Positions 1-8,781 of a DNA stretch of 64,000 nt are shown piece after piece. The position numbers and the translations under genes were made by a program. The first letter of the stretch is position 1. Every line of letters starts with the position of its first letter. The stretch is taken from positions 2,790,001 through 2,854,000 of the forward strand of contig OY759785.1 in assembly GCA_963662605.1 (NCBI GenBank). The letters are read 5' to 3'. The notes beneath the pieces were generated by a model. It was not told the origin of the DNA and made no database searches. It saw nothing but the letters and a program-made list of their open reading frames with translations. The stretch is from G963662605 sp963662605. Its GTDB lineage: Bacteria > Bacteroidota > Ignavibacteria > Ignavibacteriales > Ignavibacteriaceae.

Positions 1-2226
1 CATTGTATGTTCCCCCATACCTCTGGCACCCGAAGGACCGTCGTTCTGTGGAACTTCAATAATTATCGGTACGATCTCATTGGGGACATCCATCGCTGTC
101 GGTATCTTGTAATCGGAAAAATTCGGATTAAGCAATTTACCTTTTTCATCAAAACGCATATCTTCATAGAGAACTGTTGCAATACCTTGCAGTAATCCGC
201 CGGTTATCTGACCGTTTACAAGATCAGGGTTAAGCGCTTTTCCGCAGTCAACTGCCAAAACGACTTTCGGAATTCTAATCTTCCCTGTCCTTTTGTCTAT
301 CTCAATTTTAATCGCACTGGCACCAACCGTATAATGGACATTCTGTTTACCACCCTGACTGGTTTCCGGATCGCTCAACGCTGAAGTATACTCCGGCATG
401 AACATTCCTCTTCCGAGAATCGGGCCGCCGCGGTACGTACCATCTTCTTTCTGAATACCGTTAATGATGAAATCTCTCAACGGCAAACAAAAGGAATCCT
501 CAATTGTGGATTTTACACATTCGTCTTCCAGATATAACGAGTCTTTCGGTTTATCGAGCGCTCTTTCAACAAGTTCAAATATCTGGGTGCGTGCATCTTT
601 CGCAGCTCTTTCAACCGCATTACCGCAACCCCACGTAATGTGAGACGCTACCGTCTGCCATTCATAAGGATTTCTATCGGTATCAGGAGTCTCAACACGG
701 ATTTTTTCCGGCGGTATTGAAAGAACTTCAGCGGCTATCTGTGCCATAACAGTCAGATACCCCTGCCCTATTTCCATTCCTGAGACAAGGATGTTTAGAC
801 TCGCATCTTCATTGAATTTTAAGAATGCGGATGAGGCTGCATTCGGAGGCATTGCAGGAGCTTTCCAGAAAAGCGCAAAGCCTTTGCCGATAGCAATGTT
901 CGGATCTTTCGATTCTTCTTTTTTGCCCCACTCGATTTCTTTTTCAACCTTTTCGATTGCTTCTTTTAATCCATTGGGGTGCATCTTGCATCCGTAGGTC
1001 ACCGTATCACCCTCGCTGATAGCATTCTTCTTGCGAAGTTCAACCGGATCAATACCCAGTTTCTTTGCAACCTCGTTCAGATGCGATTCAAGTCCGAACA
1101 AAAATTCTGAATACCCGAAACCTCGATATGGCCCGCCCGGAGGCAGATTTGTATATATACAAACTGAATCAATGCTCACATTCGGAACACGATATGGTCC
1201 GGTCGCGGACAATCCCGAAGCATTCACAACGTTTGCACCATATTCCACATATGCACCGGCATCCCAATACAGATTATTCTCCATTGCCGTAATGGTGCCA
1301 TCCTTCATAATACCGAGTTTCAGCTTGCCGGTAATACCCTGCCGCTGATAGGTGTTATAAAATTCCTGGGCGCGTGACCACAGTAATTTTACCGGCCGGC
1401 CTTTGCATGCTATAGCACATGCAGCTCCAATAATTTCCATTGATACACCGGCTTTTCCTCCAAAACCTCCGCCGACATAAGGTGAGATAACGCGAACATC
1501 TTTATGCGTGAGTCCAAGTGGAGCAAATGCCTGCGCGAACAAATTCCGTTGCGTGTGTGGCGACTGCGAAGCATTCCACATAGTCAGACGATTTGAGTTA
1601 TCAAATAAGCCGACTGTTGCATGTACTTCAATTGCACAGTGCGCATAGCGAGGCACGGTATAAGTATCTTCAAAAACAAAATCGGATTCGGCAAAAGCCT
1701 TGTTAACATCACCTTTTCTGATTTTTCTCAAGTGGGCGATATTTGTTTTCTCTTTTGGGAAGAACCAGGGAACATGGAAATAGTTTTCCAATTCCGGATG
1801 AATCAATTCGCAGTCTTTATCAAGCGCCTGCTCAACAGATAATACAGGTGTTAACACATTGTAATCAACCTTAACCAACTTAGCTGCTTTTTTTGCCGTG
1901 GCCGGATCCCGGGCAATAACTGCTGCTACCTGCTCACCGACAAATCGTACCCGCTTGACTGCAAATACATGACGGTCGTGCATATACAAACCGAATTTGT
2001 ACGGAAATTCTTTCCCGGTAATAACTTTGACTACTCCCGGTACTTTTAATGCTTCGGATGCATCAATGCTGTTAATTAACGCGTGGGCATGCGGACTTTC
2101 GACTACCTCGGCGAAAAGTAAGTTTCTCCCAAAGTCTAAGTCTTCCGTAAACTGAGCAGCGCCGGTTATCTTTACTTTACCGTCAATACGGGTAACAGGT
2201 TTTCCGATATATTTAAAATTATTCAT
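1..2226 (-). CDS. Xanthine dehydrogenase-family molybdenum-binding (large) subunit, 3' end cut by window edge
   Basis: This is the large subunit of a molybdenum hydroxylase (xanthine dehydrogenase/nicotinate dehydrogenase family), which oxidises an N-heterocycle or aldehyde with water as oxygen source. I translated it from the ATG at 2226 downwards; about 742 codons are visible and no stop occurs before the edge. The a/b hammerhead domain is N-terminal (start MNNFKYIGKPVTRIDGK). The Moco-binding GGGFGGK motif and an EIGQG motif follow. The last visible residues, RGMGEHT, hold the G-x-G-E glutamate that acts as base in this family, so the missing tail is short. It follows the 2Fe-2S and FAD subunit genes with a 10-nt gap, the normal order for three-subunit enzymes. 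The substrate cannot be read from sequence; the neighbouring carbamoyl-transfer genes suggest a nitrogen heterocycle. Confidence 0.93.
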   Translation of the reverse strand, partial: MNNFKYIGKPVTRIDGKVKITGAAQFTEDLDFGRNLLFAEVVESPHAHALINSIDASEALKVPGVVKVITGKEFPYKFGLYMHDRHVFAVKRVRFVGEQVAAVIARDPATAKKAAKLVKVDYNVLTPVLSVEQALDKDCELIHPELENYFHVPWFFPKEKTNIAHLRKIRKGDVNKAFAESDFVFEDTYTVPRYAHCAIEVHATVGLFDNSNRLTMWNASQSPHTQRNLFAQAFAPLGLTHKDVRVISPYVGGGFGGKAGVSMEIIGAACAIACKGRPVKLLWSRAQEFYNTYQRQGITGKLKLGIMKDGTITAMENNLYWDAGAYVEYGANVVNASGLSATGPYRVPNVSIDSVCIYTNLPPGGPYRGFGYSEFLFGLESHLNEVAKKLGIDPVELRKKNAISEGDTVTYGCKMHPNGLKEAIEKVEKEIEWGKKEESKDPNIAIGKGFALFWKAPAMPPNAASSAFLKFNEDASLNILVSGMEIGQGYLTVMAQIAAEVLSIPPEKIRVETPDTDRNPYEWQTVASHITWGCGNAVERAAKDARTQIFELVERALDKPKDSLYLEDECVKSTIEDSFCLPLRDFIINGIQKEDGTYRGGPILGRGMFMPEYTSALSDPETSQGGKQNVHYTVGASAIKIEIDKRTGKIRIPKVVLAVDCGKALNPDLVNGQITGGLLQGIATVLYEDMRFDEKGKLLNPNFSDYKIPTAMDVPNEIVPIIIEVPQNDGPSGARGMGEHTM

Positions 2227-2236
2227 GTCGTTCTCC

Positions 2237-2692
2237 TTACTTCACCAAATCTTCAACTGCATCAATAATAGGAGTATAACCGGTGCACCTGCACAAATTT
2301 CCGGCGATAGCTTCTTTAATCTGCTCTTTATTCGGATGCGGATTTTTATTCAACAGTTCTGTTGTTGATAAAATGACACCCGGTGCACAGAATCCGCATT
2401 GAAAAGAATTGTGATCGAGAAATGACTTTTGCAGCGGAGACATCTCACCGTTCATAACACCTTCCAAGGTTGTTACTTCCATTCCATCAACCTCTGCGGC
2501 TAATACTAGGCAACTCCGGACTGTTTTGCCGTTGAGCATTACCGTGCAAGTACCACAGTCGCCTTTATCACAGCCGCACTTTGGACTTTTTACACCGATA
2601 CGATCGCGCAAGACTTCAAGAAGAATCTCATTGCCGGCAACTTCAATACAAACCTTTTCACCATTTAATAAAAACTTGATTTCATTATTCAT
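2237..2692 (-). CDS. Xanthine dehydrogenase-family (2Fe-2S) small subunit
   Basis: Electron-transfer subunit of the molybdenum hydroxylase. It contains two 2Fe-2S clusters. The plant-ferredoxin-type cluster is seen in the N-terminal half (CGCDKGDCGTC plus a later Cys) and the second in the C-terminal half (CGFCAPG and CRCTGY). About 151 residues, the usual length. An ATG also exists at 2701, but the AAGGA Shine-Dalgarno sits directly against it; it is 8 nt from the ATG at 2692, which I therefore prefer (protein begins MNNEIKFLLNG). It lies between the FAD subunit and the Moco subunit and is probably cotranscribed with both. Confidence 0.95.
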   Translation of the reverse strand: MNNEIKFLLNGEKVCIEVAGNEILLEVLRDRIGVKSPKCGCDKGDCGTCTVMLNGKTVRSCLVLAAEVDGMEVTTLEGVMNGEMSPLQKSFLDHNSFQCGFCAPGVILSTTELLNKNPHPNKEQIKEAIAGNLCRCTGYTPIIDAVEDLVK

Positions 2693-2703
2693 ATTCTGCA
2701 TCC

Positions 2704-3591
2704 TTATAAAAGTTTTGTACCGTAAGCCGGTTTTTTACCGGTTAGTCGTTTTGTTGCAGCATCTAAACCTATTTCAAGCATTACCTTTGCCATATGCAAG
2801 CGATACTCTTTCGAAGCACGTACATCAGATATCGGCTTAATTTCAGAATCCACTAAAGCTTTGGCTTTTTCAAGCAAATCTTTGGTTACTTCCTGTCCAT
2901 TCAGCAGAGCTTCAATCTTTTTTGCTCTAAGCGGAACCGGAGCGACTGAGCCATATACGATTCGGTAGGTTTTATCCCGCATTGCCAATGCAACGAGATT
3001 AACCTGAGCAAGATCTTCACCATCGTATCTGCCGAGTTTGACGAATGAAGCACCTATTGGCGTTTCATCAAGGTTAATTGAAATACCGCGAACAATTTCA
3101 CCTTTGTTCAAAGCGGTTTTTCTTGAACCGACGAACCATTCTTCAGCAGGTATGCTTCTATCACCCTGACTACTCTTTGTCAGGATTTTGGCATCATACG
3201 CAAGCAATACAGGACTGCTATCCGCGCACGGTACGGCTGAACAAATATTACCAACCATTGTGCCTCTGTTACGGACACCCATGGAAGCAACTTGTTTTGC
3301 CATTTCCATTATTACAGGGCAGCGTCTCTTAATGATTTTTGATTCGATGAGTTCTGAATAGGTGACGCATGCTCCGATAAAGAGCACACCGTCTTTATAG
3401 GTAATTCTTTTGAGGACATCTAATCCCTTAACATCTATCACGACATCAGGAACTACTGTGCCGGATTTCAGCATATCAAGAAGGTCGGTACCTCCTGCCA
3501 AAATAACCGGAGCTTTGTATTGCTTGAAAATTCGTAATGCGCCTTTCAAGCTCTTTGGTTTAATATAGTCGAAATTATTAACGATAGCCAA
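2704..3591 (-). CDS. Xanthine dehydrogenase-family FAD-binding (medium) subunit
   Basis: FAD-binding subunit of the same hydroxylase, passing electrons from the 2Fe-2S clusters to an acceptor. The FAD motifs are visible: AGGTDLL near the N-terminus and GNICSAVPCADSSP in the middle, with the C-terminal CO-dehydrogenase-type flavoprotein domain after them. The reading frame is open back to an ATG at 3651, but that ATG lies inside the stem of a terminator (3645-3671). The family start (short lead, then FDYIKPKSL) matches a TTG at 3591 preceded by GAGGG at about 5 nt, giving about 295 residues. I infer the TTG start; expression may come from a promoter in the AT-rich 50 nt after the terminator. 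Confidence 0.9.
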   Translation of the reverse strand: MAIVNNFDYIKPKSLKGALRIFKQYKAPVILAGGTDLLDMLKSGTVVPDVVIDVKGLDVLKRITYKDGVLFIGACVTYSELIESKIIKRRCPVIMEMAKQVASMGVRNRGTMVGNICSAVPCADSSPVLLAYDAKILTKSSQGDRSIPAEEWFVGSRKTALNKGEIVRGISINLDETPIGASFVKLGRYDGEDLAQVNLVALAMRDKTYRIVYGSVAPVPLRAKKIEALLNGQEVTKDLLEKAKALVDSEIKPISDVRASKEYRLHMAKVMLEIGLDAATKRLTGKKPAYGTKLL

Positions 3592-3644
3592 AGTACCCTC
3601 GCTGCAAATTATTACAGATTCGTATTTAAATATGATAATAAAAA

Positions 3645-3671
3645 GCTGCACGGATTCTTGACCCGTGCAGC
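3645..3671 (-). terminator. Rho-independent terminator after the cyclase gene
   Basis: A perfect 9-bp stem (GCTGCACGG 3645-3653 with CCGTGCAGC 3663-3671) with a 9-nt loop is followed on the minus strand by TTTTTATTAT. It lies just after the stop of the cyclase gene and before the hydroxylase FAD gene. It should end or weaken transcription of the upstream part of the cluster and so separates the hydroxylase genes as their own unit or a lowly expressed tail. Confidence 0.8.
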
Positions 3672-3681
3672 CTCGAAATAA

Positions 3682-4506
3682 TTAGTCTTTCTCCGGCAGC
3701 ATAGCAACCATGCGGCACATTGCGGATTCGAGTTCAATTCCACGTAACGGGAAAGCACCGATCCAAGCGCGCTTGTTGCTTAATTTGTTAATCTCTCCAC
3801 CAACGTTTTCAGCATGAACGAGTTTACGCGGGAAAAGTTTGATGTGCATTACCTGATAATATTCATCCTGAGGAAACATTTCATCCCACGAACCGACTTT
3901 GTATTTCTTCATGAGTTTTTGTTCTGCTTCAATAAATCTATCCGGATGCCATTTCCTGATAATCGTATTCATCGGATGATCTGCGCTACCGCAATCAACG
4001 CCAATCCATTTGATTTTCATATCCAACGCCCATTTGTGAAAATCAGGACTTGGTCCGGGGTGTTTTACGAAGTAACGTAATTCATCACAATTTTTCTGAT
4101 CCCAAGCGTATCTGTTATATCCGGTGTTAATGATAAGGATATCACCTTTGCGGATGTCACAATTTTTCATGAGCATTTCAGGAGTATAAAGGTCGTAGTC
4201 TCCTACTTCCTTTGAAATATCTACGATAGCACCCGGTCCGACCCACTCTTCGAGCGGAACATTACCGATAGATCTTCCGGCACCGTGGAAGTGAATCTCA
4301 CCATCCATATGCGTACCAACGTGATTACTGGTTGTGATGATCTGGCCGTTAGCTCCCTGTCCCATGTGAGCGCCGGCGATTCTTTTGAAATATTGAACGC
4401 CAAACGGCATATAGCTCGGCCAAGGCGGAGTGTGAACGGATAATCTTTGTGTAAGGTCGTAAACTTTTACACCTTGCATAAACTTAAAGAAATCTTCTGT
4501 CTTCAT
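3682..4506 (-). CDS. Cyclase-family metal-dependent hydrolase (kynurenine formamidase-like)
   Basis: Member of the cyclase superfamily (Pfam Cyclase; kynurenine formamidase, isatin hydrolase), which hydrolyse amide or lactam bonds with a Mn or Zn centre. The metal-binding motif HVGTHMDGEIHF (residues about 62-73) carries the His, His and Asp ligands. At 274 residues it is slightly longer than KynB-type enzymes. It sits directly downstream of the DUF1116/FdrA/DUF2877 genes (75-nt gap) and upstream of the hydroxylase genes. A role in opening an oxidised heterocycle before the carbamoyl- or acyl-transfer step is an inference from context. No Trp-catabolic partner genes are near, so kynurenine is unlikely. 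Confidence 0.85.
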   Translation of the reverse strand: MKTEDFFKFMQGVKVYDLTQRLSVHTPPWPSYMPFGVQYFKRIAGAHMGQGANGQIITTSNHVGTHMDGEIHFHGAGRSIGNVPLEEWVGPGAIVDISKEVGDYDLYTPEMLMKNCDIRKGDILIINTGYNRYAWDQKNCDELRYFVKHPGPSPDFHKWALDMKIKWIGVDCGSADHPMNTIIRKWHPDRFIEAEQKLMKKYKVGSWDEMFPQDEYYQVMHIKLFPRKLVHAENVGGEINKLSNKRAWIGAFPLRGIELESAMCRMVAMLPEKD

Positions 4507-4581
4507 TACGAGCTCCTTATTGATTTAGATAATAATCACGTAATCTATATAACCTATGTAAAAGAACGGATATATAAAATA

Positions 4582-5985
4582 CTATTTTTTCTCATGTAAT
4601 TGCTTTGCAAATGCAATAATTCCATTAATAAACGGTTCGGCCGGAGCGCTTAAAACCCCCGCGCCTATCTGCCCTACTCCCGGATTTTTATGGGCAACGC
4701 CCGTATCAATGAATGGAAGGATATTCTTCTCTACTACCTTAACCATATCAATGCCTGTCGGAGTTCCACGGAAATTCAGGTAAGGAATTTTATAAACGTT
4801 GTTTTCGGCAGCGGTAATTTCATACATCTTCATGGTATAATTAACCGCATCCTTCGCGCTGCCTCCGACAAACTGAACAATCGCAGGTGCCGATGCAATC
4901 GCAAATCCGCCCAAACTGTTTGTTTCGGTAATAGAACTGTCACCAATGTCGGGATTTGCGTCTTCCTTTGAGTAGCCGGTAAAATATAATGCTTCCGGTA
5001 CTAATGATTCGCCGGTAAACCATTGTTCGCCTAACGATGAAACCCAGATTCCGAAATCCGTTCCGTTACGAGCCATTACTGTTACGATGGTACTAAACGG
5101 AATATTCTTCGCTGCATCCAAAGTAACTTTTGAAACACCCATAGAAAGGTTGAGGAAGAAGTGGTCATTTTTATTAATGAACTCAAGTGCTTTAATCGCT
5201 GCATCCTTATCGTTGTGTTCAATGACAGCCGGTGCAAGTGTGCGATATAACAACGATGTCGCTGCCCTGTTGCGGTTATGAGCTTCATCGCCCATGTGCA
5301 AAGCCTGAGCTATAATATTTTTTAAGTCAATCTTGCCGCCGTTTTCAATCGCTTTTTTCAATGCAGGATATAAAACACTTTCCATCCATTTCAAACGCAT
5401 GATAGTCTCTTGGTCATATGCCCCGAAACGGAGAACTTTTCCGAGTCCTTCATTCATCGTGCAGTATGATTTATTGCCGTATGCTTCGTTTTCAAGAATA
5501 AAGACAGGCATTGATGGAGATATGATCCCCGCCATCGGTCCAACTGCTGAATGTTCATGGCAAGGTGAAAACTCAATTTTGCCTGATGCCGCAATTTTTT
5601 CAGCTTCACTCTCATCTTTGGCAATGCCTTCAAGAATCAACGCTCCCATAACTGCACCCTTCATAGGGCCACACATTCTATCCCACGTTACCGGGGGTCC
5701 GGCATGAAGGATAAGATTCTTTTTCATTCCGGGAACTACATCAATCGCTTTTCCCATGCCAATGAGCATCGGCTTTGCATTAAGAATTCGCTGAACGGCT
5801 TCTTTATTAGCTACTTCAATCTTATCCTGAAACTTTTTGATTGTGTCGAACACTGCCGCGTCAGATAACAACGGCGGTTTCCAGTCCACATGAACCGCAG
5901 GAACATTCTGTGTATCTAAAGTCTCTTTAAAAGACTTCATTCCGATATTTACTACTTTTAATTCCGAAGAAAATAGACTGCTCAT
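4582..5985 (-). CDS. DUF1116 protein (YlbE/AllG-like), oxamate carbamoyltransferase-type subunit
   Basis: A 467-residue DUF1116 family protein. In E. coli the homologue YlbE, renamed AllG, works with FdrA (AllF) and YlbF (AllH) as the oxamate transcarbamylase of anaerobic allantoin use. Family-typical stretches are visible: HAGPPVTWDRMCGPMKGAV near residue 90, FSPCHEHSAVGPMAG near 140, and RNGTDFGIWVSSLGEQWF near 305. The gene lies 3 nt after fdrA and so is translated with it. Membership in the family is clear; the actual carbamoyl or acyl acceptor here is not known. No carbamate kinase gene is seen in the window. Confidence 0.88.
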   Translation of the reverse strand: MSSLFSSELKVVNIGMKSFKETLDTQNVPAVHVDWKPPLLSDAAVFDTIKKFQDKIEVANKEAVQRILNAKPMLIGMGKAIDVVPGMKKNLILHAGPPVTWDRMCGPMKGAVMGALILEGIAKDESEAEKIAASGKIEFSPCHEHSAVGPMAGIISPSMPVFILENEAYGNKSYCTMNEGLGKVLRFGAYDQETIMRLKWMESVLYPALKKAIENGGKIDLKNIIAQALHMGDEAHNRNRAATSLLYRTLAPAVIEHNDKDAAIKALEFINKNDHFFLNLSMGVSKVTLDAAKNIPFSTIVTVMARNGTDFGIWVSSLGEQWFTGESLVPEALYFTGYSKEDANPDIGDSSITETNSLGGFAIASAPAIVQFVGGSAKDAVNYTMKMYEITAAENNVYKIPYLNFRGTPTGIDMVKVVEKNILPFIDTGVAHKNPGVGQIGAGVLSAPAEPFINGIIAFAKQLHEKK

Positions 5986-5988
5986 ACT

Positions 5989-7551
5989 TTAATTCCTTCC
6001 TTCGATGATTGCTGTTGCAAGGCGGCTTGCCGCGGCGTTGGATTCCATTACCAAAACTCCTTCAGCTTTTAACGCGTCAACCACAACATCCCTGTTTTGC
6101 GGATCACTCTCCGTACCGGTAACCGAAGCAACAACCGGAATAACCCGTTTCTGTTTATCCGTAATCTGTTTGACTTCTTTAAGTACAGGGACAATTTCTG
6201 CTAACGGATTCATATTTGCACCGTAACCAAGCACGATGTCCAATAATATAACGGCTGTTTCGGCATCCTGTGCTTCAGCAAGAATTCTTTTATTCCGCGT
6301 CGAGTAATCAATCATCGGATGAGGTTTGCCGACGGTGAATTCATCGTCACCAAGATCTACTATTGTATTTTTCTCACTCTTCCAGGCATCTTTCAATTGA
6401 GTTACACCTGATATCGGAGTGTTTGAAAATAAATCCTTTACAGCATCGCGGCAAAGCAGCTGCGTTTCATCGCAGAACGTACCACCGCTGAATAAAGCAC
6501 GCAAATACTTTTGCTGTGGAATTAATTTTACTTTTTCTTTCGCGGCAATTTCGAGAATTTCTTTTTCGCGCGCAGACAATTTTTCGTGTACACTTTCCAC
6601 ATTCTGCTTAGCAGCTAAGGCAACCGATAATAAAGCGCCTTCCTCCAATGTCTGAGCGGCTGTAACCTTACTACCTTTGAGCAGTTCGACCGGTGAACCG
6701 AGAAAGACTCCAACAACCGGTTTTTTTATTTTGGCTGTCAGTGCTTTTACTTTTTCAATTACTTCAGGCGCAGGTGGTTTTGATACCAAAAGAATGACTT
6801 CCGTTTCAGGATCTGCTGCCAATGCAGAGATTCCTTGCAAAAACATAATGCCGCCGACCTGCTTTTTAACATCGCGTCCGCCGGTACCGATAGCCTGCGA
6901 AACGCCGCCGCCGAAATTAGAGATAATGCAGCTTACCTCCTGACAACCTGTTCCGGAAGCTGCAACAATTCCAATATTCCCACGCTTTACAACATTTGCG
7001 AATGCGAGTGGAACACCGTTGATGATGGCAGTACCACAATCCGGTCCCATCACGAATAATTCTTTTTGAGCTGCATATTCTTTAAGAGCGATTTCCTTTT
7101 CAATAGATACGTTATCCGAGAATAACATAACGTGCAAACCGTTATCAAGCGCTTTTTGTGCAACGTCCCCGGCATAGCGCCCGGCAACAGAAATGAGCGC
7201 GAGATTCGCACCCGATAAATATTTAACGGCTTCATCAACACTTGCCGGCTGAAAGTTAGCTCCGCCGTTATCGTCCTTGACGGGTTTCATCAGCTTTTCA
7301 ATTTGCGAAAAGACTTTTGAAGCATCCGCACTGTCATCTATTTTAAATGCGATAAGCAAATCCATTTCGGTTGCGCCGGTAAACTCCGGTAAAAACATTC
7401 CGGATTCCTGCAGCGTCGCTATGTTTTCTTCCGTTCCCATAACCGCGGCAGAATCAATAATGCCGTTAAGTCCTGCAAGCTGTTTTGCAACAAGCATGAT
7501 AGAGACGGAGTCGAAATACTCGCCTTTTTTTATAATACCTTGAGTCTTCAT
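5989..7551 (-). CDS. fdrA: FdrA family protein (acyl-CoA synthetase-like; AllF-like)
   Basis: A 520-residue FdrA protein. The fold resembles the succinyl-CoA synthetase alpha subunit: an N-terminal FdrA-specific domain (residues 1-120), a Rossmann CoA-binding-like domain with GPDCGTAIINGVPLAFAN (about 168-185), and the ligase-like part with GIVAASGTGCQEV and GTGGRDV (about 194-226). A second ligase-like domain lies near the C-terminus (DIVLGYGANMNP, about 438). In E. coli FdrA is one of three subunits of oxamate transcarbamylase. Here it sits between the DUF2877 gene (33 nt upstream) and the DUF1116 gene (3 nt downstream), the conserved trio. It could act on a different carbamoylated or acylated acid. 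Confidence 0.9.
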   Translation of the reverse strand: MKTQGIIKKGEYFDSVSIMLVAKQLAGLNGIIDSAAVMGTEENIATLQESGMFLPEFTGATEMDLLIAFKIDDSADASKVFSQIEKLMKPVKDDNGGANFQPASVDEAVKYLSGANLALISVAGRYAGDVAQKALDNGLHVMLFSDNVSIEKEIALKEYAAQKELFVMGPDCGTAIINGVPLAFANVVKRGNIGIVAASGTGCQEVSCIISNFGGGVSQAIGTGGRDVKKQVGGIMFLQGISALAADPETEVILLVSKPPAPEVIEKVKALTAKIKKPVVGVFLGSPVELLKGSKVTAAQTLEEGALLSVALAAKQNVESVHEKLSAREKEILEIAAKEKVKLIPQQKYLRALFSGGTFCDETQLLCRDAVKDLFSNTPISGVTQLKDAWKSEKNTIVDLGDDEFTVGKPHPMIDYSTRNKRILAEAQDAETAVILLDIVLGYGANMNPLAEIVPVLKEVKQITDKQKRVIPVVASVTGTESDPQNRDVVVDALKAEGVLVMESNAAASRLATAIIEGRN

Positions 7552-7584
7552 AAATTTATTCAGTAATTGTATTTGAAATCTGTT

Positions 7585-8436
7585 TTATACGGCTATCTTC
7601 GCAAAATCCAAAGCCGACATCATTCTTTTAAGTACCACGAGAAATCCGACCGCCATATCAGCGCCCGAGGTGTGCCCGATGGTTAAAACCTGACGGACAT
7701 TCTCTGTAACCGTTTTTTTATCTCCCGACAGCAGCGACTGCATGAGGAGCTTGTTCTTTTCGAATAACATGCCCTGTGAAGCACAAGACATAAATGAATT
7801 TGTAAACTTGTTTTGTGAAACAGCAATCTTAGAAATTCTTTCAATGGTCTGTTTCAAATCCCATCCTGCAATTGACTGCAAAATATTCAGTGCGATAAGT
7901 ACGCCACTAATAGCATCATCGCCGCTTGGAGTAAGGCCGATGCCGACTCCTCTGAGAATCCCCGCCCCCTTTTCAATATCACCTGTACACAATTCCTTCA
8001 ATCCGGAATCCAGCTTCTTCTTCAAAATATTTTGAAAAGTACCATCCGGAGCGGTCGTAATAGAATTTGAAAGAAAAGAAGTTAAACTGTTTTCCGGCGC
8101 ATTTTCAACAAGTACTTTTTCAAAGTGCGTCAGATTTTCTTTAAATCTATTATAAACAAACTCTGAAAAATTAAGAAAGGGATTGTAACGTTTCGATTCA
8201 TCGAGTGAAATCTCATCTCCATTCAATATAATCGAATGGTCACGTACTTCCAACGATGCTATCGAATCCGTCACAATCCCTTTAGCAACAATATTCAGCG
8301 GACCCCCGCCAATTTTCTCCTGAACTACGGATACAAAGTTTTCACCGGCAATGAAATTCACAACCGATGAAAAACGTGAGTGCATTTCATACGTACCGCA
8401 GCGGAGAAGATTACCGTAGCTGACTATCTTCGTCAT
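7585..8436 (-). CDS. DUF2877 protein (YlbF/AllH-like)
   Basis: A 283-residue DUF2877 protein, the third component of the AllFGH-type complex. The family hallmark GVGIGLTPSGDDAISG is seen at about residues 165-180, and a second conserved stretch, TIGHTSGADMAVGF, near residue 255. Its start overlaps the stop of the upstream DUF35 gene by 4 nt, so it is translationally coupled to the DUF35/thiolase pair. That coupling is the strongest sequence evidence that the thiolase-like and AllFGH-like parts belong to one pathway. Confidence 0.87.
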   Translation of the reverse strand: MTKIVSYGNLLRCGTYEMHSRFSSVVNFIAGENFVSVVQEKIGGGPLNIVAKGIVTDSIASLEVRDHSIILNGDEISLDESKRYNPFLNFSEFVYNRFKENLTHFEKVLVENAPENSLTSFLSNSITTAPDGTFQNILKKKLDSGLKELCTGDIEKGAGILRGVGIGLTPSGDDAISGVLIALNILQSIAGWDLKQTIERISKIAVSQNKFTNSFMSCASQGMLFEKNKLLMQSLLSGDKKTVTENVRQVLTIGHTSGADMAVGFLVVLKRMMSALDFAKIAV

Positions 8437-8780
8437 GCTTTATAGAATACCATCCCGAGGATTTTTTTGTATTCGTCTTTGCGCACGACTTCGATTTTGC
8501 CTTCAACCTTCATACCGATTTTTGGAGCTTCGATACTTAACTGTCCGGTAATTCTGTTGCCGTCTTCAAGTTCAACGATACCTAAAGCCAAAGTTTTTAC
8601 TTCATAGTCCGATGGCGGATTATAAAGAATCGTATAGGTCATCAATTTACCTTTTTTCGGCAATGGAACGATATCGAATTCGAAGTGATCGTTCTCACCG
8701 CATTTTTTGCAGATGGTTTTGTAAGGATAGTGGAGCGTTCCGCATTTCCGGCATTTATATGCAAAAATATTAAGTTCCAT
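8433..8780 (-). CDS. Zn-ribbon/OB-fold protein (DUF35), partner of thiolase-like protein
   Basis: A 115-residue DUF35 protein: an N-terminal rubredoxin-like zinc ribbon with two CxxC knuckles (CRKCG and CKKCG, residues about 10-27), then an OB fold that in homologues binds acyl-CoA. Such proteins form complexes with thiolase-fold enzymes (archaeal HMG-CoA synthase assembly, BbsAB of toluene degradation, the Ltp2/ChsH2 steroid aldolases). The frame is open upstream to 8861, inside the thiolase gene, but GGAGAG six nt before the ATG at 8780 fixes the start. It begins 1 nt after the thiolase-like gene ends. Confidence 0.9.
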   Translation of the reverse strand: MELNIFAYKCRKCGTLHYPYKTICKKCGENDHFEFDIVPLPKKGKLMTYTILYNPPSDYEVKTLALGIVELEDGNRITGQLSIEAPKIGMKVEGKIEVVRKDEYKKILGMVFYKA

Positions 8781-8781
8781 A

